This document shows positions 53,801 to 63,448 of a DNA stretch of 64,000 nucleotides, piece after piece. Source of the DNA: Cyrtodaria siliqua (Eukaryota > Mollusca > Bivalvia > Adapedonta > Hiatellidae); the NCBI GenBank assembly GCA_037043455.1, contig JAWPHD010001280.1, forward strand, positions 1-64,000, in the 5' to 3' direction. The notes beneath the pieces are model-generated. The model saw only the letters and a list, made by a program, of their open reading frames with translations. It was not told where the DNA came from and did no database searches. The translations under genes and the position numbers were made by a program. The number at the start of each line of letters is the position of its first letter. Within the stretch, counting starts at the first letter, position 1.

Positions 53801-55536
53801 ATATTGAATATCAAAATGATCTCAGATCAATAGAGGACGGTTGGACCTAGAGTCGTCAATTATGCCTGTTCGGGCTAGTGGGGAAGCCGTACGTTTTTGT
53901 CCCATGGACAATAACAATTTCTAGTTCCATTCTACTGATATATCATTTACATTTTCCTTGTGTTGGAACGACATCTCCTCCGAAACCACTTATTCCATTC
54001 TTGTGAAATATCATATACATGTTCCTTGGTTCCTTGAGTTGGCCTCTATCAAGTTCGTGTTTTTCGTTTTCGTCTAATAATCAAAATGGCTACCACGGCG
54101 ACCCAAAGTTTACATAGAGTTATATAGGAAAAGGTTAAAAATGACATCTTCTCTTAAACCTCTTGAAGGATTTTGATGAAACTTAATCACCATGATATTT
54201 GAGGTAGTGCCTCTCAGATTTGTTTTTTTCGCGGCCGCCAGTCATCCAAGATGGCCGCCATGGCTAAAACTAGGCCAAATTTAAGGAAATTTCAAACGAC
54301 ATCTCCGACGAAACCACTTATTCCATTCTACTGATATATCATTTACTTGTTCCTTGGGTTGGCCTCTATCAAGTTTGTGTTTTTCGTTTTCGTCTAATAA
54401 TCAAAATGGCTACCACGGCGACCCAAAGTTTACATAGAGTTATATAGGAAAAGGTTAAAAATGACATCTTCTCTTAAACCTCTTGAAGGATTTTGATGAA
54501 ACTTAATCACCATGGTATTTGGGATAGTCCCTCTCAGATTTATGTTTTTCGCGGCCGCCAGTCATCCAAGATGGCCACCATGGCTAAAACTAGGCTAAAT
54601 TTAAGGAAATTTCAAACGACATCTCCGAAACCACTTATTCCATTCTTGTGAAATATCATATACATGTTCCTTGGGTTAGCCTCTATCAAGTTTGTGTTTT
54701 TCATTATCGTCAAATAATCAAAATGGCCGCCACGGCGACTCAAAGTTTACATAGGAGTTATATAGGAAAGGGTTAAAAATGACATCTTCTCTGAAACCGC
54801 TTGAAGGATTTTGATGAAACTTATTCACAATGATATTTGGGATAGTCCCTCTCAGATTTATATTTTTCGCGGCCGCCAGTCATCCAAGATGGCTGCCATG
54901 GCTAAAACAAGGTCAAATTTAAGTAAATTTCAAACGACATCTCCTCCGAAACCACTTATTCCATTCTTGTGAAATATCATATACATGTTCCTTGGGTTGG
55001 CCCCTATCAAGTTTGTGTTTTTCGTTTTCGTCTAATTATCAAAATGGCCACCACGGCGACCCAAAGTTTACATAGAGTTATATAGGAAAAGGTTAAAAAT
55101 TACATCTTCTCTGAAACCGCCTGAAAGATATTGATGAAACTTAATCACCAAGATATTTGGGATAGTCCCTCTTAGATTTGTGTTTTTTGTGGCCGCCAGT
55201 CATCCAAGATGGCCGCCATAGCTAAAACTAGGTCAAATTTAAATAAATTTCAAACAACATCTCCTCGGAAACCACTTATTCCATTCTTGTGAAATATCAT
55301 ATACATGTTCCTTGGGTTAGCCTCTATCAAGTTTGTGTTTTTCATTATCGTCAAATAATCAAAATTATTCAAAATGGCCGCCACGATAACCCAAAGTTTA
55401 CATAGAGTTATATATAAGAAACATGTTTCTTGGGTTGACCTCTATCACGTTATGTTTTTGAATCACATCATGCAAGTAGAGCGTCTACTAGACTAGGTCC
55501 TCTTGGGCCTCTTGTTTTTATATCGACACCGTAAAC

Positions 55537-55752
55537 ATGGCGGGTAAACAAGCAGACATCAGGTCGCTGTTCGGAAAGTCTGTGTCAGCGACTGCAAGCG
55601 GATTCGGCCCGAGTGTCGGCGAATCAGAACGGGTATGGCTGAACAACAAGCGTAGTTCCCAACCGCTATTAATTAGTTCTGGCGTCTATTATTGGTCCAA
55701 TGGAGACAAAATACTGAAGAGAAAGTTCAGCAGAATGTTGTTGTTGTTGTAG
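55537..55752 (+). CDS. Short ORF, possibly the first exon of a transposon-derived gene
   Basis: ATG at 55537 in a good context (AAACATGG) opens 71 codons beginning MAGKQADIRSLFGKSVSATA. The DIRSLFGK-type start resembles the opening of some hAT or zinc-finger transposase proteins, but the match is too short to name. Composition is more G+C-rich than the surroundings up to ESERV, where G|GTATGG could be a splice donor. The rest (LLLL end) looks non-coding. The ORF lies directly after the repeat ending at 55518 and before transposon end fragments at 56240. Host exon, decayed transposon and chance ORF all remain possible. Confidence 0.3.
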   Translation: MAGKQADIRSLFGKSVSATASGFGPSVGESERVWLNNKRSSQPLLISSGVYYWSNGDKILKRKFSRMLLLL

Positions 55753-56948
55753 AAATTAAATCTCCGCCGCCCTTATTTGTTTTGCCCACTCCCCGACGAT
55801 TGTCCGCGTGGAAGGGAATAAATCTTAATTTTATGCGAGATGCATTTTAGTATGAATCAATATGACAGACCCGGCGTTGGGAAGGATTGTAAAACTTTTC
55901 TTATTTATCTCAAACTCAAATACAGTTGATGCTGAGAATATACTCAGCAACAACTAATCAATATGCTTCATACTGAGTTCGAGATTTTGAAATAAATATG
56001 ACCTTGGGACAGAACTAGTCTAATTAAATACTATCAGTCACTATGCCTGTGACAGTGTATGAGGACGGGTTGCAGACCATAATATTGAATGTGTTGTTAG
56101 ATAATATGGCGCTTTCTTTATTTTAATAACAATAAAATATCCACATACTGCCTGTCAGCTACTAAAGTGTCTGTGAGTACACAAATGTACTTATTGTAGC
56201 TTACTATAGTGGTGAAAATAATGTTCAGGTTATATGCTGCAGGGCGAGTGGTAAATTAGTAAGGGCAAGTAGCTTTTTGTTTCCACTAGTCCTGCAGGGC
56301 GAGTGGATTTTTCCAAATATTTACACCCCTGGTTTAATAAATACATAAACCTTTTTTTCTGACAACATACAACCTGGTTCAATAGTTATTGACTAAATGA
56401 TTAGCGCAAAACTTCTATGCGGTACTGTACATTATGGATTCCAAATCAAGGCCGTTTTCGGACACTATTCAAACTTCTGGGCATTAAACATTTGTGGGCA
56501 TTTGATTTCGCGGCCAACCATGAAATTTAATCCCCCACGAATATTAATGATTTCACAGTATTATGGTATGGCGTTGGACTCCCTCCGTCTTTCTGTCCAT
56601 AGACATTCTGTTTCTAGACGGGATGTATTATGGTATAGCATTTTCTGTCGTCCTTTCCGTTCAACTGATGATATTATGACTCTACATCACCCATTGTTGA
56701 TTGCCTATTTTATAACAGAATTATGGCCTTTTGTTTGACTTCGAAGCAAAAAAGCGGGGATATTCATCGCCTTCAGTGATGGTTCTAGTTCATATTAATG
56801 ATGGAAGAGAATGCAAGTTATGTTAAACAATGAATTGGATGCCGAAAGTTTTTTTGCCATGTGTGCATGTACAGGTTTGAGAACCGAAAAATTAAAAAAC
56901 TCTGGCCTTATTGTACTATTGTGTGTAGATAATATGATGCGGACATAA
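55753..56948. other. Mostly unique DNA with hAT-end fragments
   Basis: 56240-56327 has GCAGGGCGAGTGG twice and AAATATTTACACCCCTGG, related to the ends of the hAT-like element at 42919. 56500-56565 is the inverted copy of the CGTGGGGGA repeat at 11025. A 113-codon plus-strand frame (56397-56738) overlaps it and is not supported as a gene. Confidence 0.4.
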
Positions 56949-57034
56949 GGGACAGATGAGAGAGTTATAAGGGACAGATGAGAGAGTTATAAGGGACAGA
57001 TGAGACAGTTATAAGGGACAGATGAGAGAGTTAT
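56949..57034. repeat. 22-bp tandem repeat, four units
   Basis: Four copies of GGGACAGATGAGAGAGTTAT plus AA. The third has GAGACAG. Confidence 0.9.
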
Positions 57035-57089
57035 GCCCTCCTTGTACATGCTTTCTAACTTAAACGTTGCACGTGCAAGAAGTTGTATA

Positions 57090-57537
57090 CCAGGGTCTTA
57101 CTTCACATTACACAAACAACTAACACTCCTTGGCTTTCTTACCTCACCTTCCACGTGCATTTAGTGCTATTTAAATGTGTCTCAATTAGATTTTGCCCCA
57201 CTATGTGCATTGTTGCTGTTTGAATTTGTCTCGAGTAGATTTTGCCTCACCTTGCACGTGCATTCGGTGCTTTTAAAATGTATCCCCGAGTAGATTTTGC
57301 CCCACATTGCATGTTCATTTGTTGCCAATTAAATGTGTCACTAGTAGATATTGTCCCACTTTGCACGTGCATCAAGTGATTCCTGAATATGTCACAAGTA
57401 CATCTATACCTTGCACGTGCATTCAATGCATTGAAATCTCTCAAGTAGATCTTGCCTCATCTTGCATGTGAATGAAATGCTATTTGAATTTGTCTCGTAC
57501 ATATTACCCCACCTTGCACGTGCATTGACTGCTTTTT
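57090..57537. repeat. GCACGTGCATT minisatellite, left part
   Basis: About eight units of 55-60 bp with TAGATTTTGCCCCACCTTGC, ACGTGCATT and TTTAAATGTGTCTC. Each unit carries the palindrome GCACGTGC, so the array is a row of E-box-like CACGTG sites. It is interrupted by element E and resumes at 58469. Confidence 0.85.
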
Positions 57538-58468
57538 AGCTCGACTGATCAGAGATCAGCAGAGCTTATGCCGTGGTGCGTCGTCCGTCTGTCTGTCCGT
57601 AAACTTTTTTTGTAGCGACAACTCCTCTGAAACTACTGAATGGATTTTCATGAAACTTTACAGAAATATTGCCCATGAAGTCTAGTTGATCCTAGCAAAA
57701 ATTCATGTTGATGTGAAATCCAAGATGGCCGCCAAATCTAAAAATAGGTTTTTAAAAAACAAGTTTGTAGCGACTACTCCTTAAAAACTATAAGTGATAT
57801 TGATATGGGACTTTTTCTAAAATGATCAGCATGACATGATGTTGGTCCTTGTCAAAAATCGTTTTGATTCGACGTTAAACATGGCTGCCAGCGGCCATCT
57901 TTGTTTACATAGAATTATATAATGAAAACTTGTAGCGACTACTCCTCTGAAACTTCTTGACGGATTTTCATGAAACTTCACAGGAATGTTGCTTTTGATG
58001 TCTAATTGATCCTAGCAAAATTTTAGGTCGGCCGGAAATTCAAGATGGCCGCCACGACTAAAAATAAATTTTCAAAATACAAGTTTGTAGCGACTTCTTC
58101 TTGAAAACTATAAGTGATATTGATATGGGACTTTTTCTAAAATGATCAGCATGACATGATGTTGGTCCTTGTCAAAAATTGTTTTAATTCAACGTTAAAC
58201 ATTGCTGCCAGCGGCCATCTTTGTTTACATAGAGTTATATAGTAAAAACTTGTAGCGACTACTCCTTTGAAACTACTTGGCGGATTTTCATGAAACTTTA
58301 CAGGAATGTTGCTCTTAATGTCTAATTGATCCTAGCAAAATTTCAGATCGGCCAGAAATTCAAGATGACCGCCACAGCTAAAAATAGATTTTTAAAAAAG
58401 AAGTTTGTAGCGACTACTTCCTGAAATCAAAATCAATCAGTAGAGCTTCAAGGTCATTGACCTCTTGT
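57538..58468 (+). mobile_element. AGCTCTACTG-headed element, copy E, complete
   Basis: Head AGCTCGACTGATC...GATCAGCAGAGCT (57538), three 320-bp core units, then CAGTAGAGCT (58438-58447), AAGGTCATTGACCTCTTG and end. Host minisatellite text reads GACTGCTTTT before and TGAATTTGTCTC after, while intact units read ...GCTTTTTAAATGTGTCTC or TTTGAATTTGTCTC. The site is therefore a T run, and no duplication beyond T is visible. Confidence 0.82.
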
Positions 58469-58633
58469 TGAATTTGTCTCAGTAGATTTTGCCCCACCTT
58501 GCATGCACTGCACATTCAATGCATTTAAATTGTCTCAAGTACATAATGCCCCACCTTGCACATACATTCAGTGGTTTTTAAATGTGTCCCAAATATCAGA
58601 CTGCACAGCTTTTTCCAATAAGAATGCCTTTTT
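58469..58633. repeat. GCACGTGCATT minisatellite, right part
   Basis: Two to three further units of the array at 57090 (TTTTGCCCCACCTTGCATGC, CATTCAATGCATTTAAATTG), ending where copy F begins. Confidence 0.8.
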
Positions 58634-61215
58634 AGCTCCACTGATCAAAGATCATGAGAGCTTATGCCATGGTGCGGTGTCCATCATTTCTCCGTCAGTC
58701 TGTCCGTTAACTTTTTTTTGTAACGACTACTCCTCTGAAACTACTGGATGGATTTTAATGAAACTTTACAGAAATGTTGCCCATGAAGTCTAGTTGATCC
58801 TAGCAAAAATTCATATTGATGTGAAATCCTAGATGGTGGTCAAAGCTAAAAATAGATTTTTAAAAAGCAAGTTTGTAGGGACTACTTCTTGAAAACTATA
58901 AGTGATATTGATATGGGATTTTTTCTAAAATGTTCAGCATGACATGATGTTGGTCCTTGTCGACAATCGTTTTAATTCGACGTTAAACATGGCTGCCAGC
59001 GGCCATCTTTGTTTACATAGAGTTATATAGTAAAAACTTGTAGCGACTACTTCTCTGAAAATACGTGACGGATTTTCATGAAACTTCACAGGCATGTTTC
59101 TCTTGATGTCTTATTGTTCCTAGCAAAATATCAGGTCGGACTGAAATTCAAGATGGCCACCACGGCTAAAAATAGATTTTTAAAAAACAAGTTTGTAGCG
59201 ACTACTTCTTGAAAAAGTTCTATAAGTGATATGGGACTTTTTCTAAGATGGTCAGCATGACATGATGTTGGTCCTAGTTGAAAATCATTTTGATTCGACA
59301 TTAAACATGGCTGCCAACGGCCATCTTTGTTTACATAGAGTTATATAGTAAAAACTTGTAGCTAAATTTTCAAAAAACAAGTTTGTAGCGACTACTTCTT
59401 GAAAACTATAAGTGATATTGATATGGGACTTTTTCTTAAATGATCAGCATGACATGATGTTGGTCCTTGTCGAAAATCGTTTGATTCAACATTAAACATG
59501 GCATTTTTGTTTACATGAGTTATTTAATAAAACCTTGTAGCGACTACTCCTCTGAAACTACTAGACAGATTTCCATGAAACTTCACAGGAATGTTGCTCT
59601 TGATGTCTAAATGATCCTAGCAACATTTCAGGTTTGTCGGAATTTCAAGATGGCTGCCATGGCTAAAAATAGATTTTTAAAAAACAAGTTTGTAGCGACT
59701 ACTTCTTGAAAAAGTTCTATAAGTGATATGGGACTTTTTCTTAAATGATCAGCATGACATGATGTTGGTCCTTGTCGAAAATCATTTTGATTCGACATTA
59801 AACATGGCTGCCAGCGGCCATCTTTGTTTACATAGAGTTATATAGTAAAAACTTGTAGCTAACTACTTCTCTGAAAGTACTTGCCGGATTTTCATGAAAC
59901 TTCACAGGATTGTTGCTCTTGATGTCTAATTGATCCTAGCAAAATATCAGGTTGGCCGGAAATTCAAGATGACGGCCAAAGCTAAAAATAGATTTTTAAA
60001 AAAAACAAGTTTGTAGCAACTACTTCTGGAAAACTATACGTGATATTGATATGGGACTTTTTCTAAAATGATCAGCATGACATGATTTTGGTCCTTGTCG
60101 AAAATCGTATTAATTCGACTTTAAACATGGCTGCCAGCCACCATCTTTGTTTAGATAGAGTTATATAGTAAAAACTTCTAGCGACTACTCCTCTGAAACT
60201 ACTTGACGGATTTTCATGAAACTTCTCATGAATGTTGTTCTTGATGTCTAGTTGATCCTAGCAAAATTTCAGGTCGGCCGGAAATTCAAGATGGCCGCCA
60301 CGGCTGAAAATAGATTTTTAAAAAACAAGTTTGTAGCGACTACTTCTTGAAAACTATAAGTAATATTGATATGGGAATTTTTCTAAAATGATCAGCATGA
60401 CAGGATGTTGCTCCTTGTAGAAAATCAAATCATTTTGATTCGACATTAAACATGGCTGCCGGCGGCCATCTTTGTTTACATAGAGTTATGTAGTAAAAAC
60501 TTGTAGCTAACTACTCCTCTGAAACTACTTGACGGATTTTCATGAAACAGGAATGTTGCTCTTGATGTCTAGATGCTCCTAGCAAAATTTCGGGTCGGCC
60601 GGAAATTCGTGATGGTGGGCCACCATGGCTAAAAATAGGTTTTTAAAAGAAGTTTGTAGCGACTACTTCTGGAAAACTGAAAGTGATATTGATATGGGAC
60701 TTTTTCTAAAATCAGCATGACATGATGTTGATCCTTGTTGAAAATCATTTTGATTTGACATTAAACATGGCTGCCAGCAGCCTTCTTTGTTTACATAGAG
60801 TTATATAGTAAATACTTGTAGCAACTGCTCTTCTGAAACTACTTGAAGGATTTTCATGAAACTTCACAGAAATGTTGCTCTTGATGTGTAGTTGATCCTA
60901 ACAAAATTTCAGTTCGGCCCGAAATTCAAAATGGCCACCAAATTTGTAGTGACTACTTCTTGAAAACTATAAGTGATATTGATATGGGACTTTTTCTAAA
61001 ATGATCCGTTTGACATGATGTTAGTCCTTGTTGAAAATTATTTTGATTCAACATTAAACATGATTGCCAGCGGCCATCTTTGTTTACATAGAGTTATATA
61101 TAAAAACTTGTAACGACTACTCTGAAACCACTTGACAGATTTTCAAACTTCACAGGAATGCTGATCTAGCTTTCAGAACCTGCCAGTAGAGCTTCAAGAT
61201 CATTGACCTCTTGTT
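58634..61215 (+). mobile_element. AGCTCTACTG-headed element, copy F, about eight units
   Basis: The head is AGCTCCACTGATC...GATCATGAGAGCT (58634), somewhat diverged. The core has about eight units of the 320-bp repeat, some shortened (for example near 59350-59370). The tail is CAGTAGAGCT (61184-61193), AAGATCATTGACCTCTTGTT, end 61215. It is the largest copy in the window, with more divergence between units than copies B and D, so probably older. Confidence 0.8.
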
Positions 61216-61709
61216 ATTATATACTTTACAGTCAAATAGTGGATTTTATGATTAAAATAAAACCTTATATTTTCATTGTTTATATTTTCACATGTGAATT
61301 ATCGAAAATGATGTAATGCTGCTGTTGACGTTATTGAAATCATTGTTTTGGCGCATGTTCTTTTTGCATAAGTTTCAAGGTTGTGAGTATATAATAAATA
61401 GAATAGAATATTTGTTGGTTTGTCGTGAATATAGGATTTATTTTCAGTGAGAAAACTCAAATATTTTCACTCGTGCTAAAACACTTGTGAAAATATGTTT
61501 TCTTACTTCTCGATTAAAATAAATCCTATACTCACTCCAAACCAACAAATATCCTCTTTGTATTTTTACATGGATGTAAATGGCCAAGGAAATCGGTAGA
61601 AAAGTCTCATAAAATGTCTGATAATAAAAATGATGTCCTTTATAACAAAAACAATGACCTGGTATTCGAGTTTCTATGAATTTTTAGTTGATTTTTTTTT
61701 TTGGGTCAG
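61216..61709. other. Intron 2 end with a 145-bp foldback
   Basis: 61408-61552 is one imperfect hairpin. AATATTTGTTGGTTTG...ATAGGATTTATTTTC...AAATATTTTCAC pairs with GTGAAAATATGTTTTC...AAATAAATCCTAT...CCAACAAATAT. It is likely a small foldback MITE. Then come 150 bp of A+T-rich intron and the polypyrimidine tract of the next acceptor. Confidence 0.6.
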
Positions 61710-61850
61710 AAAAAGAAGGTGAAACAAGAGCTGATTGAGAGGCCAGTGGTGAGGGATGACGGTGCGGTGCCGCAGGAGGAGAATCTCTTCTTAAAGAGGA
61801 TTAAAGAGTTTCATGCTTTTGCCAACAAAGAGAACCAGGCTGGCTGTAAG
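61710..61850 (+). CDS. Exon 3 of unidentified coiled-coil gene
   Basis: The acceptor is (T)n GGGTCAG at 61709 and the donor is TGTAAG|GTATGT at 61850, a strong match. The 141 bases are 47 codons in phase 0 at both ends: KKKVKQELIERPVVRDDGAV, then a segment with NLFLKRIKEFHAFANKENQ and a final AGCK. There is no stop. It continues the Lys-rich stretch of exon 2. The sequence is single copy here, and both splice signals are good, so a real exon is likely. Function is unknown. Confidence 0.72.
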
Positions 61851-62366
61851 GTATGTGTCAACAAATAGTCTTATGGACAATAAAATAAGGTTAATTGCCT
61901 TTGGTGATGGGAGGGACTGTTGTATTTGGGGTCGGAAGGTCAAGGTCGCCTTATACAATCTTGAAACTTTAATAGTATCCATTTTGCAATAACGACCACT
62001 ATTGATTTTATGGCTATTTGGTTTAATGTCAAGGTAACTGACATGAATATGAAAAATTCTTAAGCTGTTATTCATGAACTATTTGACCTACAATCGTTAA
62101 ACTTTATACAAATAGTGCTCTAGATTAAACAACAATATCTATCTGTTTTTTGCCAGAAGTTCGACCTTCGCCTAGAAAATGCTTTAACATAAAAACCTTA
62201 GCAGACGGACATAGTGCCCGTTAAGCAGCTCTTTTGTTAACATAATCAATTTGAAACTTAGGTGCATCTTTATCTTTTAGGATTGCCTAGATGTTTTAAA
62301 TAATAAATAAGTTGTAATTCTGACTTAAATAAAATGTCGAACATGTCACTTTAACTCCTTCCTTAG
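61851..62366 (+). other. Intron 3
   Basis: 516 bp bounded by GTATGT and CCTTCCTTAG. The middle has GGTCAAGGTCGCC-type text and ends AAGCAGCTCTTTTGTT at about 62235, a decayed piece of the hairpin-class repeats. Confidence 0.6.
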
Positions 62367-62604
62367 TCCAAATTGGTGGACAACCAGATGTTGGAGAAGA
62401 CTGCCAAATCTACCCTGCTTCAGCAACACTTCGGCGGAGATGAGAGACCCTCTCTCCAAGAGGCATCTGCAGTCTCCCAGGGGCCTCCTGTGCAGACGTC
62501 GTCTGTACCATCACAGACGGTGGCTGGGGGCAACCCAGCGTTACTGAAACAACATTTCAAAATGTTCAACGATCTCATCGCTGTACAGCCACCACGCCAT
62601 ACAG
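62367..62604 (+). CDS. Exon 4 of unidentified coiled-coil gene
   Basis: The acceptor is CTTCCTTAG at 62366 and the donor is CATACAG|GTCAGC at 62604. The 238 bases start in phase 0 and end one base into a codon. The peptide begins SKLVDNQMLEKTAKSTLLQQ and has a low-complexity middle rich in Ser, Gln, Pro and Val. It ends with NPALLKQHFKMFNDL and a Pro-rich piece. Two similar words, TLLQQHF and ALLKQHF, lie about 45 residues apart, suggesting a repeated short motif. The gene continues beyond the window. Reading past the donor gives a plausible but unsupported extension to 62723. The family is not recognised. Confidence 0.68.
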
Positions 62605-63448
62605 GTCAGCTGTGTACAGTTGTGACCGTCACTTGTAAAGTGAAATCTAACCTGTATTCTAAAGCACTTGACAAAAATCCTGTGCGATTGGTTGGTGTTA
62701 TAAAATCTGCGACTATTAAATAGTTCATAACCTGTCGCAAATCCAGTCATGTGACCTTAAACCGTCAAAAACGTGACATCATGTAATTTTATTTGAAAGG
62801 GGTTTTGAGAAAAAGTGTCAAATGTACTGAAATGCGTTAGAAACAGGTTAACCAGTATTGAAATGTTGACTTTGCGAATCGTGTTTAACGGCTCCGCTAA
62901 CACATCGTCATTAAACAGATCGTGTTTAACAGTGCCGCTAACACATCGTCATTAAACAAAATTTGCGACCATTAAACGACTTATATACTGCCTCAAAATT
63001 CGAAATTTCAGTAGTTAAACCTATATTAAAGGGACACACGGCAAAAATGTATCGAACATTAAAATTAGCTCCTGGGTTTATTAATCCTCATTTTACTTTG
63101 AACATGTTTGCACATTATTAATTAAAAGGTAATAAATTTAAAATGTTTCAGATGTGGAAAGTGTTTTCGTTACTCTACTTTGTTACTCTTCTTTGTTATT
63201 CTACAATGGGTTTTAATATACAGTGCCCCCCATTAGTCTCCTTACAACAGTTATAATCCCTATTGCATTACATGTTGAACCAATTAATTTTAAACTTGTT
63301 GAAAAAATGCAAATACTGTTTATTCCATCATGAATTTATCATGCTTTTGATGGATTGACATTTTACTTCATTTTTAATTTGCATGTTTTTTGTTTTCGAA
63401 CTATTTTCTGACCTATCCAGACAGAAGAATGAAAAGTTTATTTTTTAA
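62605..63448 (+). other. Intron 4 with a 46-bp tandem duplication
   Basis: 62875-62962 has GATCGTGTTTAACRGYKCCG and CTAACACATCGTCATTAAAC repeated in tandem. The remainder is A+T-rich with no feature. Confidence 0.5.

Larger units (their letters stand above)
48544..53932 (+). mobile_element. ATGGCTCCCC-headed element with long satellite core
   Basis: The head palindrome ATGGCTCCCC-CACAC-aaa-GTGTG-gta-GGGGAGCCAT (48544-48580) is followed by CTGTCTGTCTGTTTCTCTG and a 145-bp tandem core (48632-52340). An AGCTCTACTG-family copy interrupts it (52351-53611). A last diverged core unit (53800-53860) and the end, GGGGAAGCCGTACG...GACAATAACAATTTCTAG, follow. It lies in the host word CCACTTATT-CCATTC, which is intact in other host units. 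Confidence 0.72.
47282..55518 (+). mobile_element. AGCTCGACTATTC-headed element with large nested insertions
   Basis: The head AGCTCgactATTC-GAA-GAATaagaGAGCT is at 47282-47310. The first core (about 190-bp units, TGTAAGCTGTGTTTACAAGT) runs to about 47960. A second core (about 330-bp units, CAAGATGGCCGCCATGGCTA, TTCGCGGCCGCCAGTCATCC) runs 48145-48543 and 53933-55470, split by the 48544-53932 insertion. The end near 55518 reads TCTACTAGAC...GGGCCTCTTGTTTTTA. The change of core inside one element may reflect two fused elements. Confidence 0.6.

Noticed and set aside
62605..62723. Read-through of exon 4 to the stop at 62723 as the gene's end
   Set aside because: A good donor (CAG|GTCAGC) precedes it, and the extension lacks the composition of the exon. 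Still possible as intron retention.
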